Shown in pieces: positions 25,361-33,651 of a stretch of DNA of 50,073 nucleotides; the first letter of the stretch is position 1, and every line of letters starts with the position of its first letter. The translations under genes and the position numbers were made by a program. This DNA is from Clostridia bacterium. GTDB taxonomy: Bacteria; Bacillota; Clostridia; Christensenellales; Aristaeellaceae. Location: contig JAFZPI010000042.1 of the NCBI GenBank assembly GCA_017552615.1, positions 1 through 50,073 of the forward strand, given 5' to 3'. The notes below the pieces were generated by a model that worked only from the letters and a program-made list of their open reading frames with translations, did no database searches and was not told the origin of the DNA.

Positions 25361-27205
25361 ATGAAAAAGAACTGGCAACTCGAGTTCGCTTCCCGCTTCC
25401 GCCGCTTCGAGAACGAGCTGAAGTGGCTGTACTGCGAACTGTATCACAATGACCTGAAAGCCTACGACTATTTCACGGACATGCTGTACCGCTGCTGGGA
25501 GGAGCGCCCGGAATCCCTCAAGATGATGGACCGCGCCCGCGAAGAATTCCCGGACTGGTACAAAGGCCACGACCTCGTCGGCATGCTGATGTATGTCAGC
25601 GCCTTCGCCGGGAACCTCAAAGGCGTGCGGAAGAAGCTCGATTATCTCTCGGACTGCGGCGTGAACTACCTGCACCTGATGCCCCTGCTGGAAAGCCCCG
25701 AAGGCCGCAGCGACGGCGGGTACGCGGTCAGCGATTTCCGCAAGGTTCAGCCGGAGCTCGGGATAATGGAGGATCTGGCAGCGCTGGCCGAGGACTGCCA
25801 CACCCGCGGCATCGCCGTGTGCCTCGACTTCGTAATGAACCATACGAGCGAGGACCATGAATGGGCAAAGCGGGCGAGAGCGGGAGAGAAAGAGTACCAG
25901 GACCGCTATTTCTTCTATGATAATTGGGAGATCCCCAACGCCTATGAGCAGACCGTGCCCCAGGTCTTCCCCACCACGGCGCCGGGGAATTTCACCTGGT
26001 GCGAGGAAGCGAAGAAAGTCGTCATGACGACTTTCTATCCCTACCAGTGGGACCTGAACTACGCCAACCCGACGGTCTTCAACGACATGACCGACTGCAT
26101 GCTGAACCTCTGCAACCACGGGGTCGACATCATCCGCCTGGACGCCGTGCCCTACATCTGGAAAGCCCTGGGCACGCCCTGCCGGAACCTGCCGCAGGTC
26201 CACACGCTCGTCCGGATGATGCGCATGGTCTGCGAGATCGTCTGCCCGGGCACCCTGCTCCTGGGCGAGGTCGTCATGGAGCCGAGTAAGGTCGTGCCCT
26301 ACTTCGGCACCGTGGAAAAGCCGGAGTGCCACCTGCTCTACAATGTCACGACCATGGCTTCTATCTGGCACACCGTCGCGACCCGGGACGTGCGGCTGCT
26401 GGCCCACCAGCTCGGTCAGGTATTCGCCCTGCCGAAGGAATACACCTTCCTCAACTACCTGCGCTGCCACGACGACATCGGCTGGGGCCTGGACTATGAT
26501 TTCCTGCGGCGCTTCGGCTGGGAAGAAGTCCCGCACAAGAAATACCTGAACGATTTCCTGACCGGCAAATGGCCTGGAAGCACGGCCCGGGGCGAGCTTT
26601 ACAACGACGATCCCCGTCTGGGCGATGCCCGCCTCTGCGGCACAACGGCCAGCCTCTGCGGCATCGAGGCCGCCAGGGAGAGCGGCGACAAGGCCGCCAT
26701 GGAAAAAGCCGTCCACCTGGACGAGATGCTGCACGCCTTCATGTTCACCCTCAGCGGGGTGCCGGTGCTCTACAGCGGCGATGAGATCGCCCAGGAAAAC
26801 GACTACGGCTATCACGACGATCCCCTGCGCCGGGAGGACAGCCGCTATCTGCACAGGGGAAACCTGGACTGGAAGAAGGCCGCCCTGCGCAAGCGCAAGA
26901 CGACCCCCGAGGGCCGCGTTTTCGCTGCCATCAAGGAGATGGAAGCCCTGCGCGCCGAGCACACGGTCTTCGACACCGAGGCGGACACCTGGCTGCTTGA
27001 CACGGGGAACGACCACGTACTGGGCGTCGGCCGCTATTACCGCGGGGAACAACTGCTCGCCCTGTTCAACTTCAGCGATGAAGAACAGACCGCGTGGCTC
27101 CGGGATGACAAGACCTACACTGACCTGGTCAGCGGCGCGGAAGGCGACGCTGGCGCGCTGAAGATCCCCGCCGGCGGTTTCCGCTGGCTGCTGCACACCT
27201 TCTGA
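25361..27205 (+). CDS. Amylosucrase-like GH13 enzyme
   Basis: 614 residues from ATG at 25361 (AGGAGG upstream). Amylosucrase uses sucrose to extend alpha-1,4-glucan and frees fructose. It follows the Neisseria enzyme along its whole length: helical N-domain with AREEFPDWYKGHDLVGMLMY, barrel with PLLESPEGRSDGGYAVSDFR, nucleophile Asp261 in IIRLDAVPYIWK, acid/base Glu303 in LLLGEVVMEP, and the third carboxylate in LRCHDDIGWG (371/372). No signal peptide, hence cytoplasmic. Sucrose hydrolase, a close relative in the same subfamily, remains possible. Operon with fructokinase and an HAD phosphatase. Confidence 0.88.
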   Translation: MKKNWQLEFASRFRRFENELKWLYCELYHNDLKAYDYFTDMLYRCWEERPESLKMMDRAREEFPDWYKGHDLVGMLMYVSAFAGNLKGVRKKLDYLSDCGVNYLHLMPLLESPEGRSDGGYAVSDFRKVQPELGIMEDLAALAEDCHTRGIAVCLDFVMNHTSEDHEWAKRARAGEKEYQDRYFFYDNWEIPNAYEQTVPQVFPTTAPGNFTWCEEAKKVVMTTFYPYQWDLNYANPTVFNDMTDCMLNLCNHGVDIIRLDAVPYIWKALGTPCRNLPQVHTLVRMMRMVCEIVCPGTLLLGEVVMEPSKVVPYFGTVEKPECHLLYNVTTMASIWHTVATRDVRLLAHQLGQVFALPKEYTFLNYLRCHDDIGWGLDYDFLRRFGWEEVPHKKYLNDFLTGKWPGSTARGELYNDDPRLGDARLCGTTASLCGIEAARESGDKAAMEKAVHLDEMLHAFMFTLSGVPVLYSGDEIAQENDYGYHDDPLRREDSRYLHRGNLDWKKAALRKRKTTPEGRVFAAIKEMEALRAEHTVFDTEADTWLLDTGNDHVLGVGRYYRGEQLLALFNFSDEEQTAWLRDDKTYTDLVSGAEGDAGALKIPAGGFRWLLHTF

Positions 27206-27217
27206 GGAGGTTGAGCC

Positions 27218-28042
27218 ATGAACCGAAAGATCCTCTTTCTCGACATCGACGGGACTCTGACCCCGGCTGGGAGCAACCAGCCGCCGGAGAGCGCCATGCA
27301 GGCGATCCGAGCCGCGCAGGCCAAGGGACACCTCGTCTTCCTCTGCACAGGCCGCAATCCGGCCATGCTCGCGCCGGTGCTGGCGCTGGGCTTTGAAGGC
27401 GCGGTCGCCGGAGCGGGCGGATACGTCTTCACAAACGATGAGGTCCTCTTCGACTGCCCCATGCCGCCCGATCAATTTGAAACAGGCATGCGCCTCCTGA
27501 AGGAAAACGGCGTCTTCCGGACCATCGAGGCGAAGCACGCCACCTGGGGCGACGAAGATCTGGGCGACTTCCTTGCCCAGGCCGGAGAGGGCAACAGCGA
27601 GCTCGTCCGCTGGCGCAAGGCCCTGGCCGAGCTGCTGAACATCCGCCCGATGCACGAGTACGACGGGAGCCCGATCTACAAGATCGTCTTCATGTGCAAG
27701 ACCGCGGACCAATTGGTTCCCGCACGGGAAGCGCTGGAGAAAGACTACAACTTCGTCGTGCAGGATGTCGCAGCGCACCAATGCCTGAATGGCGAGCTCA
27801 TCAACCGGAAGTTCGACAAGGGCCGCGGCGTGAAGATCGTGGCGGAGCACTACGGCATCGGCATCGAGGACACCATCGGCTTCGGGGACAGCATGAACGA
27901 CCTCGAGATGATCGAGACCGTGGGCTACGCCGTCTGCATGGACAACGGGAGCCCGGCCCTGAAAGCCAAGAGCGACCTTGTCTGCCCCGCGGTGGAGGAT
28001 GACGGTCTTGCCTGGGCATTTGAAAAACTGGGGCTTGTATAA
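27218..28042 (+). CDS. HAD-superfamily phosphatase, Cof type (subclass IIB)
   Basis: 274 residues. Motif I DIDGTL (nucleophile Asp in LFLDIDGTL), motif II CTGR, motif III Lys in NRKFDKGRGV and motif IV IGFGDSMNDLEM are all present, with a IIB cap in the middle. A sugar phosphate is the likely substrate; the neighbours suggest a role in sucrose or glucan metabolism, but this is inference. ATG 12 nt after the amylosucrase stop with AGGAGG. Confidence 0.88.
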   Translation: MNRKILFLDIDGTLTPAGSNQPPESAMQAIRAAQAKGHLVFLCTGRNPAMLAPVLALGFEGAVAGAGGYVFTNDEVLFDCPMPPDQFETGMRLLKENGVFRTIEAKHATWGDEDLGDFLAQAGEGNSELVRWRKALAELLNIRPMHEYDGSPIYKIVFMCKTADQLVPAREALEKDYNFVVQDVAAHQCLNGELINRKFDKGRGVKIVAEHYGIGIEDTIGFGDSMNDLEMIETVGYAVCMDNGSPALKAKSDLVCPAVEDDGLAWAFEKLGLV

Positions 28043-28055
28043 TTTCATAGTGATT

Positions 28056-28096
28056 GGCCGGAGCACCCAAATGGGCGGCTCCGGCCTTATTCTATT
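28056..28096 (+). terminator. Terminator of the fructokinase-amylosucrase-HAD operon
   Basis: 9-bp perfect stem GGCCGGAGC/GCTCCGGCC (28056-28064 with 28078-28086), 13-nt loop, followed by TTATTCTATTT. Confidence 0.8.
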
Positions 28097-28109
28097 TGGG
28101 TTTTCCTTG

Positions 28110-28137
28110 TTGACTTTATTGAAATATCTGTTATGAT
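28110..28137 (+). promoter_or_regulatory. Promoter of the GntP-glycerate kinase operon
   Basis: -35 TTGACT (28110-28115), 16-nt spacer, -10 TATGAT (28132-28137), about 40 nt before the GntP start. Confidence 0.75.
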
Positions 28138-28181
28138 GAAATCAGGTTAATCCAATTTCATATTTTGAGGAGGGATTTCTC

Positions 28182-29591
28182 ATGACAGGTATCCCGCTGA
28201 TCATCGCGTTTGTGGTGGCTATTGTCGCCATGATCCTTTTGATCTCCAAACTCAAGGTCCACCCCTTCCTGGCCATCATGGGCATTGCGCTTGTGCTGGC
28301 CATCGTGGCCGGCATTCCGCTGAACGACGTCAAACACTTTGACGAGGCAACTCAAAAAACGGTCACGGATCGTTTAGGGATTCCGAATGTCATCGGTGCC
28401 GGCTTCTCCAGCGCGTTCAGTTCGATCGGTATTGTCATCATCCTCGGCGCGTTCATCGGCTCAGTTCTTGAAAAGACCGGCGCGGCCCTGAAGCTGGCTG
28501 ACATGGTGATCAAACTGGTGGGCGAAAAGCACCCGGAACTAGCCATTGAACTGATGGGCTGGGTGATTTCGATCCCGGTCTTCTGTGACAGCGGTTTCGT
28601 CATCCTGAACCCAATCCGGAAAGCCCTTGTCAAGCGCACAGGCGTTTCCTCCGTGACCATGACCATGTGCCTGGCTTGCGGTCTGTACATATCCCACGTG
28701 TTCATCCCGCCGACACCCGGCCCCATTGCAGCTGCCGGAACTCTAGGTGTTGGCGACTCTCTGCTGCTGGTGATCGGTCTGGGCTTGCTTTGCTCGATCT
28801 TCCCCCTGATCGTGGGTCTGGTTTACGCAAAATTCATGGGCAAAAAGATCAAGAGCGCTGACGAACTCACGGAAAGCAACGAAGTTGTCAAGACCTATGA
28901 AGAACTCAAAGCCGAATACGGCAAGCTGCCAAGCGGCCTGAACTCCCTGGCTCCCCTGCTTGTTCCGATCCTGCTGATGGGCATCTCCTCTGTTGTCAGC
29001 ATGGTCAAATGGACTGGACCTGTGGCTGACTTCCTCACATTCCTCGGTACGCCTATCATGGCTCTTGCAGTTGGCACACTCTTCGCCATCGCGCAGTTGT
29101 TCATGGCGAAGATGAAGGACGGCTTCTACACCCTTGTCAATGAAACGCTGAAAACCGTCGGCCCGATCCTGTTTGTGACGGCAGCCGGCAATGTGCTTGG
29201 CAAAGTGATTTCCGAGTCCGACATGATCAACTTTATCAAAGCAAACTCAGGTGTGCTGCAAGCCATCGGGATTTTCTTCCCCTTCCTACTGGCAGCCATT
29301 CTCAAGAGTGCGCAAGGTTCTTCCACAGTGGCCATTACCACCACAGCGGGTATTGTGGCCGAAATGCTTCCGGTTCTCGGTTTCACAACACCTGTGGAGA
29401 TCGCGCTGGTCGTTATGGCCATCGGCGCCGGTGCTATGACCGTCTCCCACGCGAACGACAGCTACTTCTGGGTGGTCACTAACTTTGGCGAAATGCAGCC
29501 TGAACAAGGCTATAAGACCCAGACCATGATGACGCTGCTGATGGGTGTCGCATCCATGGTTGGAATCTTCATTCTCTCTCTGATCTTCTGA
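28182..29591 (+). CDS. GntP-family sugar-acid permease
   Basis: 469 residues with about twelve membrane segments, GAGGAGGG ribosome-binding site. Family blocks include VHPFLAIMGIALVLAIVAGI, the LAIELMGWVISIPVFCDSGF segment and HVFIPPTPGPIAAAGTLG. GntP proteins are proton symporters for gluconate and related sugar acids. The next gene is a glycerate kinase, so glycerate or a glycerate-yielding acid is a likely substrate; this is inferred from context only. Confidence 0.9.
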   Translation: MTGIPLIIAFVVAIVAMILLISKLKVHPFLAIMGIALVLAIVAGIPLNDVKHFDEATQKTVTDRLGIPNVIGAGFSSAFSSIGIVIILGAFIGSVLEKTGAALKLADMVIKLVGEKHPELAIELMGWVISIPVFCDSGFVILNPIRKALVKRTGVSSVTMTMCLACGLYISHVFIPPTPGPIAAAGTLGVGDSLLLVIGLGLLCSIFPLIVGLVYAKFMGKKIKSADELTESNEVVKTYEELKAEYGKLPSGLNSLAPLLVPILLMGISSVVSMVKWTGPVADFLTFLGTPIMALAVGTLFAIAQLFMAKMKDGFYTLVNETLKTVGPILFVTAAGNVLGKVISESDMINFIKANSGVLQAIGIFFPFLLAAILKSAQGSSTVAITTTAGIVAEMLPVLGFTTPVEIALVVMAIGAGAMTVSHANDSYFWVVTNFGEMQPEQGYKTQTMMTLLMGVASMVGIFILSLIF

Positions 29592-29609
29592 TCGGTGAAA
29601 ATGATTCGA

Positions 29610-29645
29610 CGCACCCTGCCCCCCGGCACCGTGCGCCGTTTTTCA
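29610..29645 (+). terminator. Possible attenuator between GntP and glycerate kinase
   Basis: A short GC stem (CGCAC 29610-29614 with GTGCG 29631-29635, plus alternative pairings) is followed by TTTTT at 29639-29643. Stem is weak; it may only lower downstream expression. Confidence 0.3.
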
Positions 29646-29664
29646 GAAATGGAGGGTATTGTGT

Positions 29665-30903
29665 ATGAATCAGCTTTTGCGCAGCCATGCCGATCAGATC
29701 GTCCGCGAGGCCATCGCTGCCGTACAGCCGGATGCGGCTGTGCAGCGTGCCCTGCAGCACATGGATTTTCCGGGCCGCGTACTGCTTGTGGCAGCCGGTA
29801 AGGCGGCATGGCAAATGGCCAAGGCGGCTTCCGACTGCCTGGGCAGCCGGATCGAAAACGGCGTGGTCGTAACCAAGTATGATCATGTGATGGGGCCCAT
29901 CGCCAATTTCGCCTGCTATGAAGCCGGTCATCCCGTGCCGGATGAAAACTCTTTCAAAGGGACACAGGCGGCCCTCGACCTGGTCTCCGGTCTGACCGAC
30001 CGGGATACCGTGCTCTTCCTGCTCTCCGGTGGCGGCAGCGCGCTCTTTGAAAAGCCGCTGGTTCCGGGAGAAGAGCTGCAGGACATCACCGGCCAGTTGC
30101 TGGCCTGCGGCGCAGATATCGTGGAAATCAACACGATCCGCAAGCGCCTCAGCGCCGTCAAGGGCGGACGCTTCGCCCAGTTCTGCTGGCCCGCGAAAGT
30201 CGAGGCAGTCGTGCTATCAGATATTCTCGGCGACCCGCTGGACATGATCGCGTCCGGCCCGGCATGCCCGGATACGGCTACTGCGGAAGATGCCAGGCGA
30301 ATCCAGAAAAAGTATAGCCTTAAGATGTCCGAAACCGCCTTGAGTCTGCTGGATGTAGAGACACCTAAGACCTTGGATAACGTCCACACCCAGATCAACG
30401 GCAGCGTGCGCGAGCTCTGCGCTGCGGCTGGAAAGGTCTGTGAACGCTTGGGCTATGAACCGCTTCTGCTGACGGACCAGCTCTGCTGCCAGGCCAAAGA
30501 AGCCGGGAGCTTCCTGGCCTCGATCCTGAAAACCCATGCCGGGGACGGCAAGTCGCTGGCCTTCATCGCGGGCGGCGAGACCGTCGTGAAGCTGACCGGT
30601 CACGGCCTTGGCGGACGCAACCAGGAGATTGCCCTCGCCGCCGCCGCGGGGATCGCTGGGATGGAAAACACCGCCGTCTTCTCCGTCGGCAGTGACGGCA
30701 CCGACGGCCCGACCGACGCCGCTGGCGGCTATGTGGACGGAGATACCGCGGCAGAGCTCGCGGGGTATGGGCTTACCATTGATGCTGTTTTGCAGGATAA
30801 TGACGCTTATCACGCCCTTGCGAAAACAGGCGGACTGATCATGACAGGGCCCACGGGTACGAATGTGAATGACGTGGCCGTCGCCCTGTTCAGAAATGTC
30901 TGA
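29665..30903 (+). CDS. Glycerate 2-kinase (DUF4147/MOFRL type)
   Basis: 412 residues from ATG at 29665 preceded by GGAGGG; an upstream TTG gives only two more residues. The N-terminal domain has VAAGKAAWQMAKAA and LLSGGGSALFEKP; the C-terminal MOFRL domain has GGETVVKLTGHGLGGRNQEI. It phosphorylates D-glycerate to 2-phosphoglycerate with ATP, feeding lower glycolysis. Operon with the GntP permease 73 nt upstream. Confidence 0.9.
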   Translation: MNQLLRSHADQIVREAIAAVQPDAAVQRALQHMDFPGRVLLVAAGKAAWQMAKAASDCLGSRIENGVVVTKYDHVMGPIANFACYEAGHPVPDENSFKGTQAALDLVSGLTDRDTVLFLLSGGGSALFEKPLVPGEELQDITGQLLACGADIVEINTIRKRLSAVKGGRFAQFCWPAKVEAVVLSDILGDPLDMIASGPACPDTATAEDARRIQKKYSLKMSETALSLLDVETPKTLDNVHTQINGSVRELCAAAGKVCERLGYEPLLLTDQLCCQAKEAGSFLASILKTHAGDGKSLAFIAGGETVVKLTGHGLGGRNQEIALAAAAGIAGMENTAVFSVGSDGTDGPTDAAGGYVDGDTAAELAGYGLTIDAVLQDNDAYHALAKTGGLIMTGPTGTNVNDVAVALFRNV

Positions 30904-30924
30904 TATCTGAGCAAAATAAAACCA

Positions 30925-30953
30925 TTGCCTGAATCCGAATTATCATGTATAAT
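30925..30953 (+). promoter_or_regulatory. Promoter of the PTS gene cluster
   Basis: -35 TTGCCT (30925-30930), 17-nt spacer, perfect -10 TATAAT (30948-30953). It starts 22 nt after the glycerate kinase stop. Confidence 0.8.
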
Positions 30954-30971
30954 AGGCTTACATGGTGAAAC

Positions 30972-31010
30972 TGTCGCATATCTGAAGGGTATGGATATGT
31001 TCACGCGACA
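30972..31010 (+). promoter_or_regulatory. Hairpin in the PTS leader
   Basis: Nested inverted repeats TGTCG/CGACA (30972-30976 with 31006-31010) and CATATC/GATATG (30977-30982 with 30994-30999) form an imperfect hairpin in the roughly 70-nt leader between the promoter and the EIIBCA start. It does not match a known RAT antiterminator site. It may be an operator or an RNA control element. Confidence 0.4.
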
Positions 31011-31030
31011 AGTAAAAAGGAGGGGACCTC

Positions 31031-33265
31031 ATGGCTCTCGACTACCGGAAATGCGCGGAGGAGATCGCGGCCAACATCGGCGGCGGCTCCAATGTGATCA
31101 GCGCAGCACACTGCGCGACCCGCTTGCGCCTTGTCATCGCAGACAACAGCAAGCTCAACAAGGCAGCCCTTGAGGAAGTGGACGGTGTCAAGGGCATGTT
31201 CGAGTCCAACGGTCAGCTTCAGCTGATCATCGGCACCGGCACCGTCAACAAGGTCTATGACGAGTTCCTGGCCGTCACCGGCGCTTCCGCCGCGTCCAAG
31301 GAAGACGTGAAGGCCGCCGCGGCGTCCAAGATGCCCTGGTGGAAGAAAATCCTGAAAGTCCCCGGCGACATCTTTGTCCCGATCCTGCCCGCCATCGTGG
31401 CCTCCGGCCTGATGATGGGCCTGGTCGAAGCCATCCCGAAGTTCGCACCGGCGTTCGCCAGTACGGGCTGGTATGGTTTCCTCGATCTGGTAGCCAATAC
31501 TGCGTTCGCCCTGCTGCCTGTGCTGGTGGCTATCTCCGCCGGCCGCGTCTTTGGAGGCAACATTTTCCTTGCCGCCGTCGTCGGTCTGATGATGGTACAT
31601 CCGGCGTTGCTCAACGCCTGGAACGCCGGTAAGGTAAGCGAGGTAGCGCTTAAGTTTAATGAACCGATTCCGATTGAATACGTTCAGGACGCGCTAAACG
31701 CAGACAAACTCAAAGTTGAAGTAAACGGGATACAAAAATATGTCGATGGTCTCACAGATGAGGAAAAAGCTCAACTGCCCGGCGGCGATGTTGACGCTTA
31801 TCTTCTCATGCTGGACACCTTTGACGGAACGGAGGCAGACGGTAAGATCGCTCCCGCGCTGCTGAACAACCTCGTCACCGTCAGCCGAGAGGAAGATGGG
31901 GAAGTTAAAGATACCATCAGTCTTTCCTATAGTGTGTGGGATCATATCAACTCCGATACGAACCTGGAGCGCCAGGTTGGCAAGAACGGGATTGAAATCC
32001 AGCAATGGAGCCTCTTTGGCAACATCGGAATTGCCCAGTCCGGCTATCAGGGCCACGTAATTCCCGTGATCCTGGCTGTCTGGTTCATGTGCTTTATCGA
32101 GAAGAAACTGCATAAGATCGTTCCGGAGATGATCGACCTCTTCGTGACACCGCTGTGCACCGTGCTGATCACTGCGTTTGCCACCTTCATGATCATCGGC
32201 CCGATCTTCTCGATCCTGGAGAACTGGGTCTTATCGGGTGCCGAATGGCTGGTCACCAAGACCGGCGGCATCGGCGCAACGGTCATGGGCGCCATCTATC
32301 CCTGGACCGTGGTCATGGGCCTGCACCACATGTTCAACGTCATTGAGGCCGGCATGATCGCCTCCACGGGCGTCAACACCTGGATGCCCATCGCCTCCGC
32401 AGCCAACTTCGCCCAGTTCGGCGCCTGCTTGGCGGTCGCCCTGAAGGTGAAGAACCAGAAGACCAAGGCCGTAGCCCTGCCCTCCTCGCTTTCCGCGTCC
32501 CTGGGCATCACCGAGCCCGCGATCTTCGGTATCAACTTCCGCTTCATGAAGCCCTTCATCTGCGGCATGGTCGGCGGCGCTGCCGGTTCCCTGTTCGCGA
32601 CCTTCCTGAAGGGCACCAATGCGGCAGGTCAGACCGTGGCCTTCGGCGCGACGACCTACGGCGTGACCGGCATCCCCGGTATCCCCGCGGTCAACAACAC
32701 CCTGATGTACATCGTGGAACTGCTCATCGCTTCCGGTGTCGCCTTCGCCCTCTGCTGGTTCATCTGGAAGGAAGAGGCCCCGGCCGCCGCTGCGAAAGCG
32801 CCCGAAGCACCCGCGCCTGCCCTTGAGGTCCCCACCGTCAGCGTCATCCGCTGCGCGGCAGGCAAGGTCCTGCAGCCCGTGAAGGGCAAGGTCATTGCCC
32901 GTGAAGACATCCCGGATGAGACCTTCGCCTCCGGCGTGCTCGGCGACGGCGTCGGCATCGAGCCCGAAGACGACCTGGTAGTCTCCCCCTTCGACGGCAC
33001 CATCTCCTCCGTGGCTGAGAGCCACCACGCCGTGGGCATTGAGTCCAACGGCATGGAGATGCTGATCCACGTCGGCGTGGACACGGTCAACATGCAGGGC
33101 GACGGCTTCACCTGCCTGGTGAAGGAAGGCGACGAAGTCAAGGCCGGCCAGCCGCTGATCCGCTTTGACCGCGCCAAGATCAAGGCCGCCGGGTACAGCG
33201 AGACCGTGGCCGTCCTGCTCACCAACTCCGACGACCTCGAAGGCGTCGAGTGCGGAGCCCAGTAA
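31031..33265 (+). CDS. PTS EIIBCA transporter, sucrose family
   Basis: 744 residues. EIIB (1-85) has phospho-Cys28 in AAHCATRLRL. EIIC (about 105-590) resembles ScrA: GYQGHVIPVILAVWFM, VMGLHHMFNVIEAG, GITEPAIFGINFRFMKPF. After an Ala/Pro linker, EIIA (about 610-744) has the active His in EMLIHVGVDTVNM and the helper His in AESHHAVGIES. It imports and phosphorylates a sugar, probably sucrose or a related disaccharide. Odd: about 120 extra residues (roughly 200-320) lie in EIIC between LLNAWNAG and WSLFGN, coded by more AT-rich DNA. No sucrose-6-phosphate hydrolase is in the window. AAGGAGG ribosome-binding site. Confidence 0.92.
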   Translation: MALDYRKCAEEIAANIGGGSNVISAAHCATRLRLVIADNSKLNKAALEEVDGVKGMFESNGQLQLIIGTGTVNKVYDEFLAVTGASAASKEDVKAAAASKMPWWKKILKVPGDIFVPILPAIVASGLMMGLVEAIPKFAPAFASTGWYGFLDLVANTAFALLPVLVAISAGRVFGGNIFLAAVVGLMMVHPALLNAWNAGKVSEVALKFNEPIPIEYVQDALNADKLKVEVNGIQKYVDGLTDEEKAQLPGGDVDAYLLMLDTFDGTEADGKIAPALLNNLVTVSREEDGEVKDTISLSYSVWDHINSDTNLERQVGKNGIEIQQWSLFGNIGIAQSGYQGHVIPVILAVWFMCFIEKKLHKIVPEMIDLFVTPLCTVLITAFATFMIIGPIFSILENWVLSGAEWLVTKTGGIGATVMGAIYPWTVVMGLHHMFNVIEAGMIASTGVNTWMPIASAANFAQFGACLAVALKVKNQKTKAVALPSSLSASLGITEPAIFGINFRFMKPFICGMVGGAAGSLFATFLKGTNAAGQTVAFGATTYGVTGIPGIPAVNNTLMYIVELLIASGVAFALCWFIWKEEAPAAAAKAPEAPAPALEVPTVSVIRCAAGKVLQPVKGKVIAREDIPDETFASGVLGDGVGIEPEDDLVVSPFDGTISSVAESHHAVGIESNGMEMLIHVGVDTVNMQGDGFTCLVKEGDEVKAGQPLIRFDRAKIKAAGYSETVAVLLTNSDDLEGVECGAQ

Positions 33266-33281
33266 CCATCATCAAGCAAAC

Positions 33282-33299
33282 GATCCGCTTCGGCGGGTT
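33282..33299 (+). other. UUCG-tetraloop hairpin between EIIBCA and ptsH
   Basis: A 7-bp stem (with two G-U pairs) closed by C(UUCG)G at 33282-33299, with no T-run. Such stable loops often stop 3' exonucleases or mark processing sites; it may protect upstream or downstream message. Confidence 0.5.
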
Positions 33300-33321
33300 C
33301 AAAAGATAAGGAGGACCATCC

Positions 33322-33579
33322 ATGAAGGCATTTGAGTACACCATCACCGATCCTGTGGGCATCCATGCCCGCCCCGCCGGCATCCTGGTCAAGGAAATCA
33401 AGAAGTACAATTCCACCGTCACCGTCGCCAAGGGTGAAAAGGCCGTCAACGCGCTGAAGCTCATGGCGCTGATGGGCATGGGCATCAAGCAGGGCGACAC
33501 CGTGAAGGTCACGGTCGAAGGCGCGGACGAAGAAACCGCTGCCGCCGCCATCGAAGAATTCTTCAAGGCCAATCTGTAA
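33322..33579 (+). CDS. ptsH: Phosphocarrier protein HPr, Ser46 replaced
   Basis: 85 residues. Carries phosphate from enzyme I to EIIA. His15, the phosphorylation site, is in GIHARPAG. The regulatory region that usually reads NxKSIMGxMSLG reads NALKLMALMGMG here: ungapped alignment from His15 places Lys46 (codon AAG) at the position of Ser46. It therefore cannot be phosphorylated at that site by HPr kinase and should not serve as CcpA co-effector. It is nevertheless a normal-length HPr next to ptsI, so it is a working transport HPr. TAAGGAGG ribosome-binding site. Confidence 0.93.
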   Translation: MKAFEYTITDPVGIHARPAGILVKEIKKYNSTVTVAKGEKAVNALKLMALMGMGIKQGDTVKVTVEGADEETAAAAIEEFFKANL

Positions 33580-33590
33580 TCCGTTCCCAG

Positions 33591-33624
33591 CAGACGGCTG
33601 CCCAAGCGACAGCCGTCTGTTTTC
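33591..33624 (+). terminator. Intrinsic terminator between ptsH and ptsI
   Basis: Perfect 10-bp stem CAGACGGCTG/CAGCCGTCTG (33591-33600 with 33610-33619), 9-nt loop, then TTTTC. Placed 12 nt after ptsH, it probably ends most transcripts so that HPr is made in excess of enzyme I, or is regulated. Confidence 0.8.
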
Positions 33625-33651
33625 GACAGGCATGATACGGAGGAATAAGCG

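Noticed and set aside
25337-28066. 909-codon open frame on the minus strand across the amylosucrase and HAD genes
   Set aside because: It is the antisense of three well-identified genes, has no ribosome-binding site, and its composition is that of a GC-rich shadow frame.
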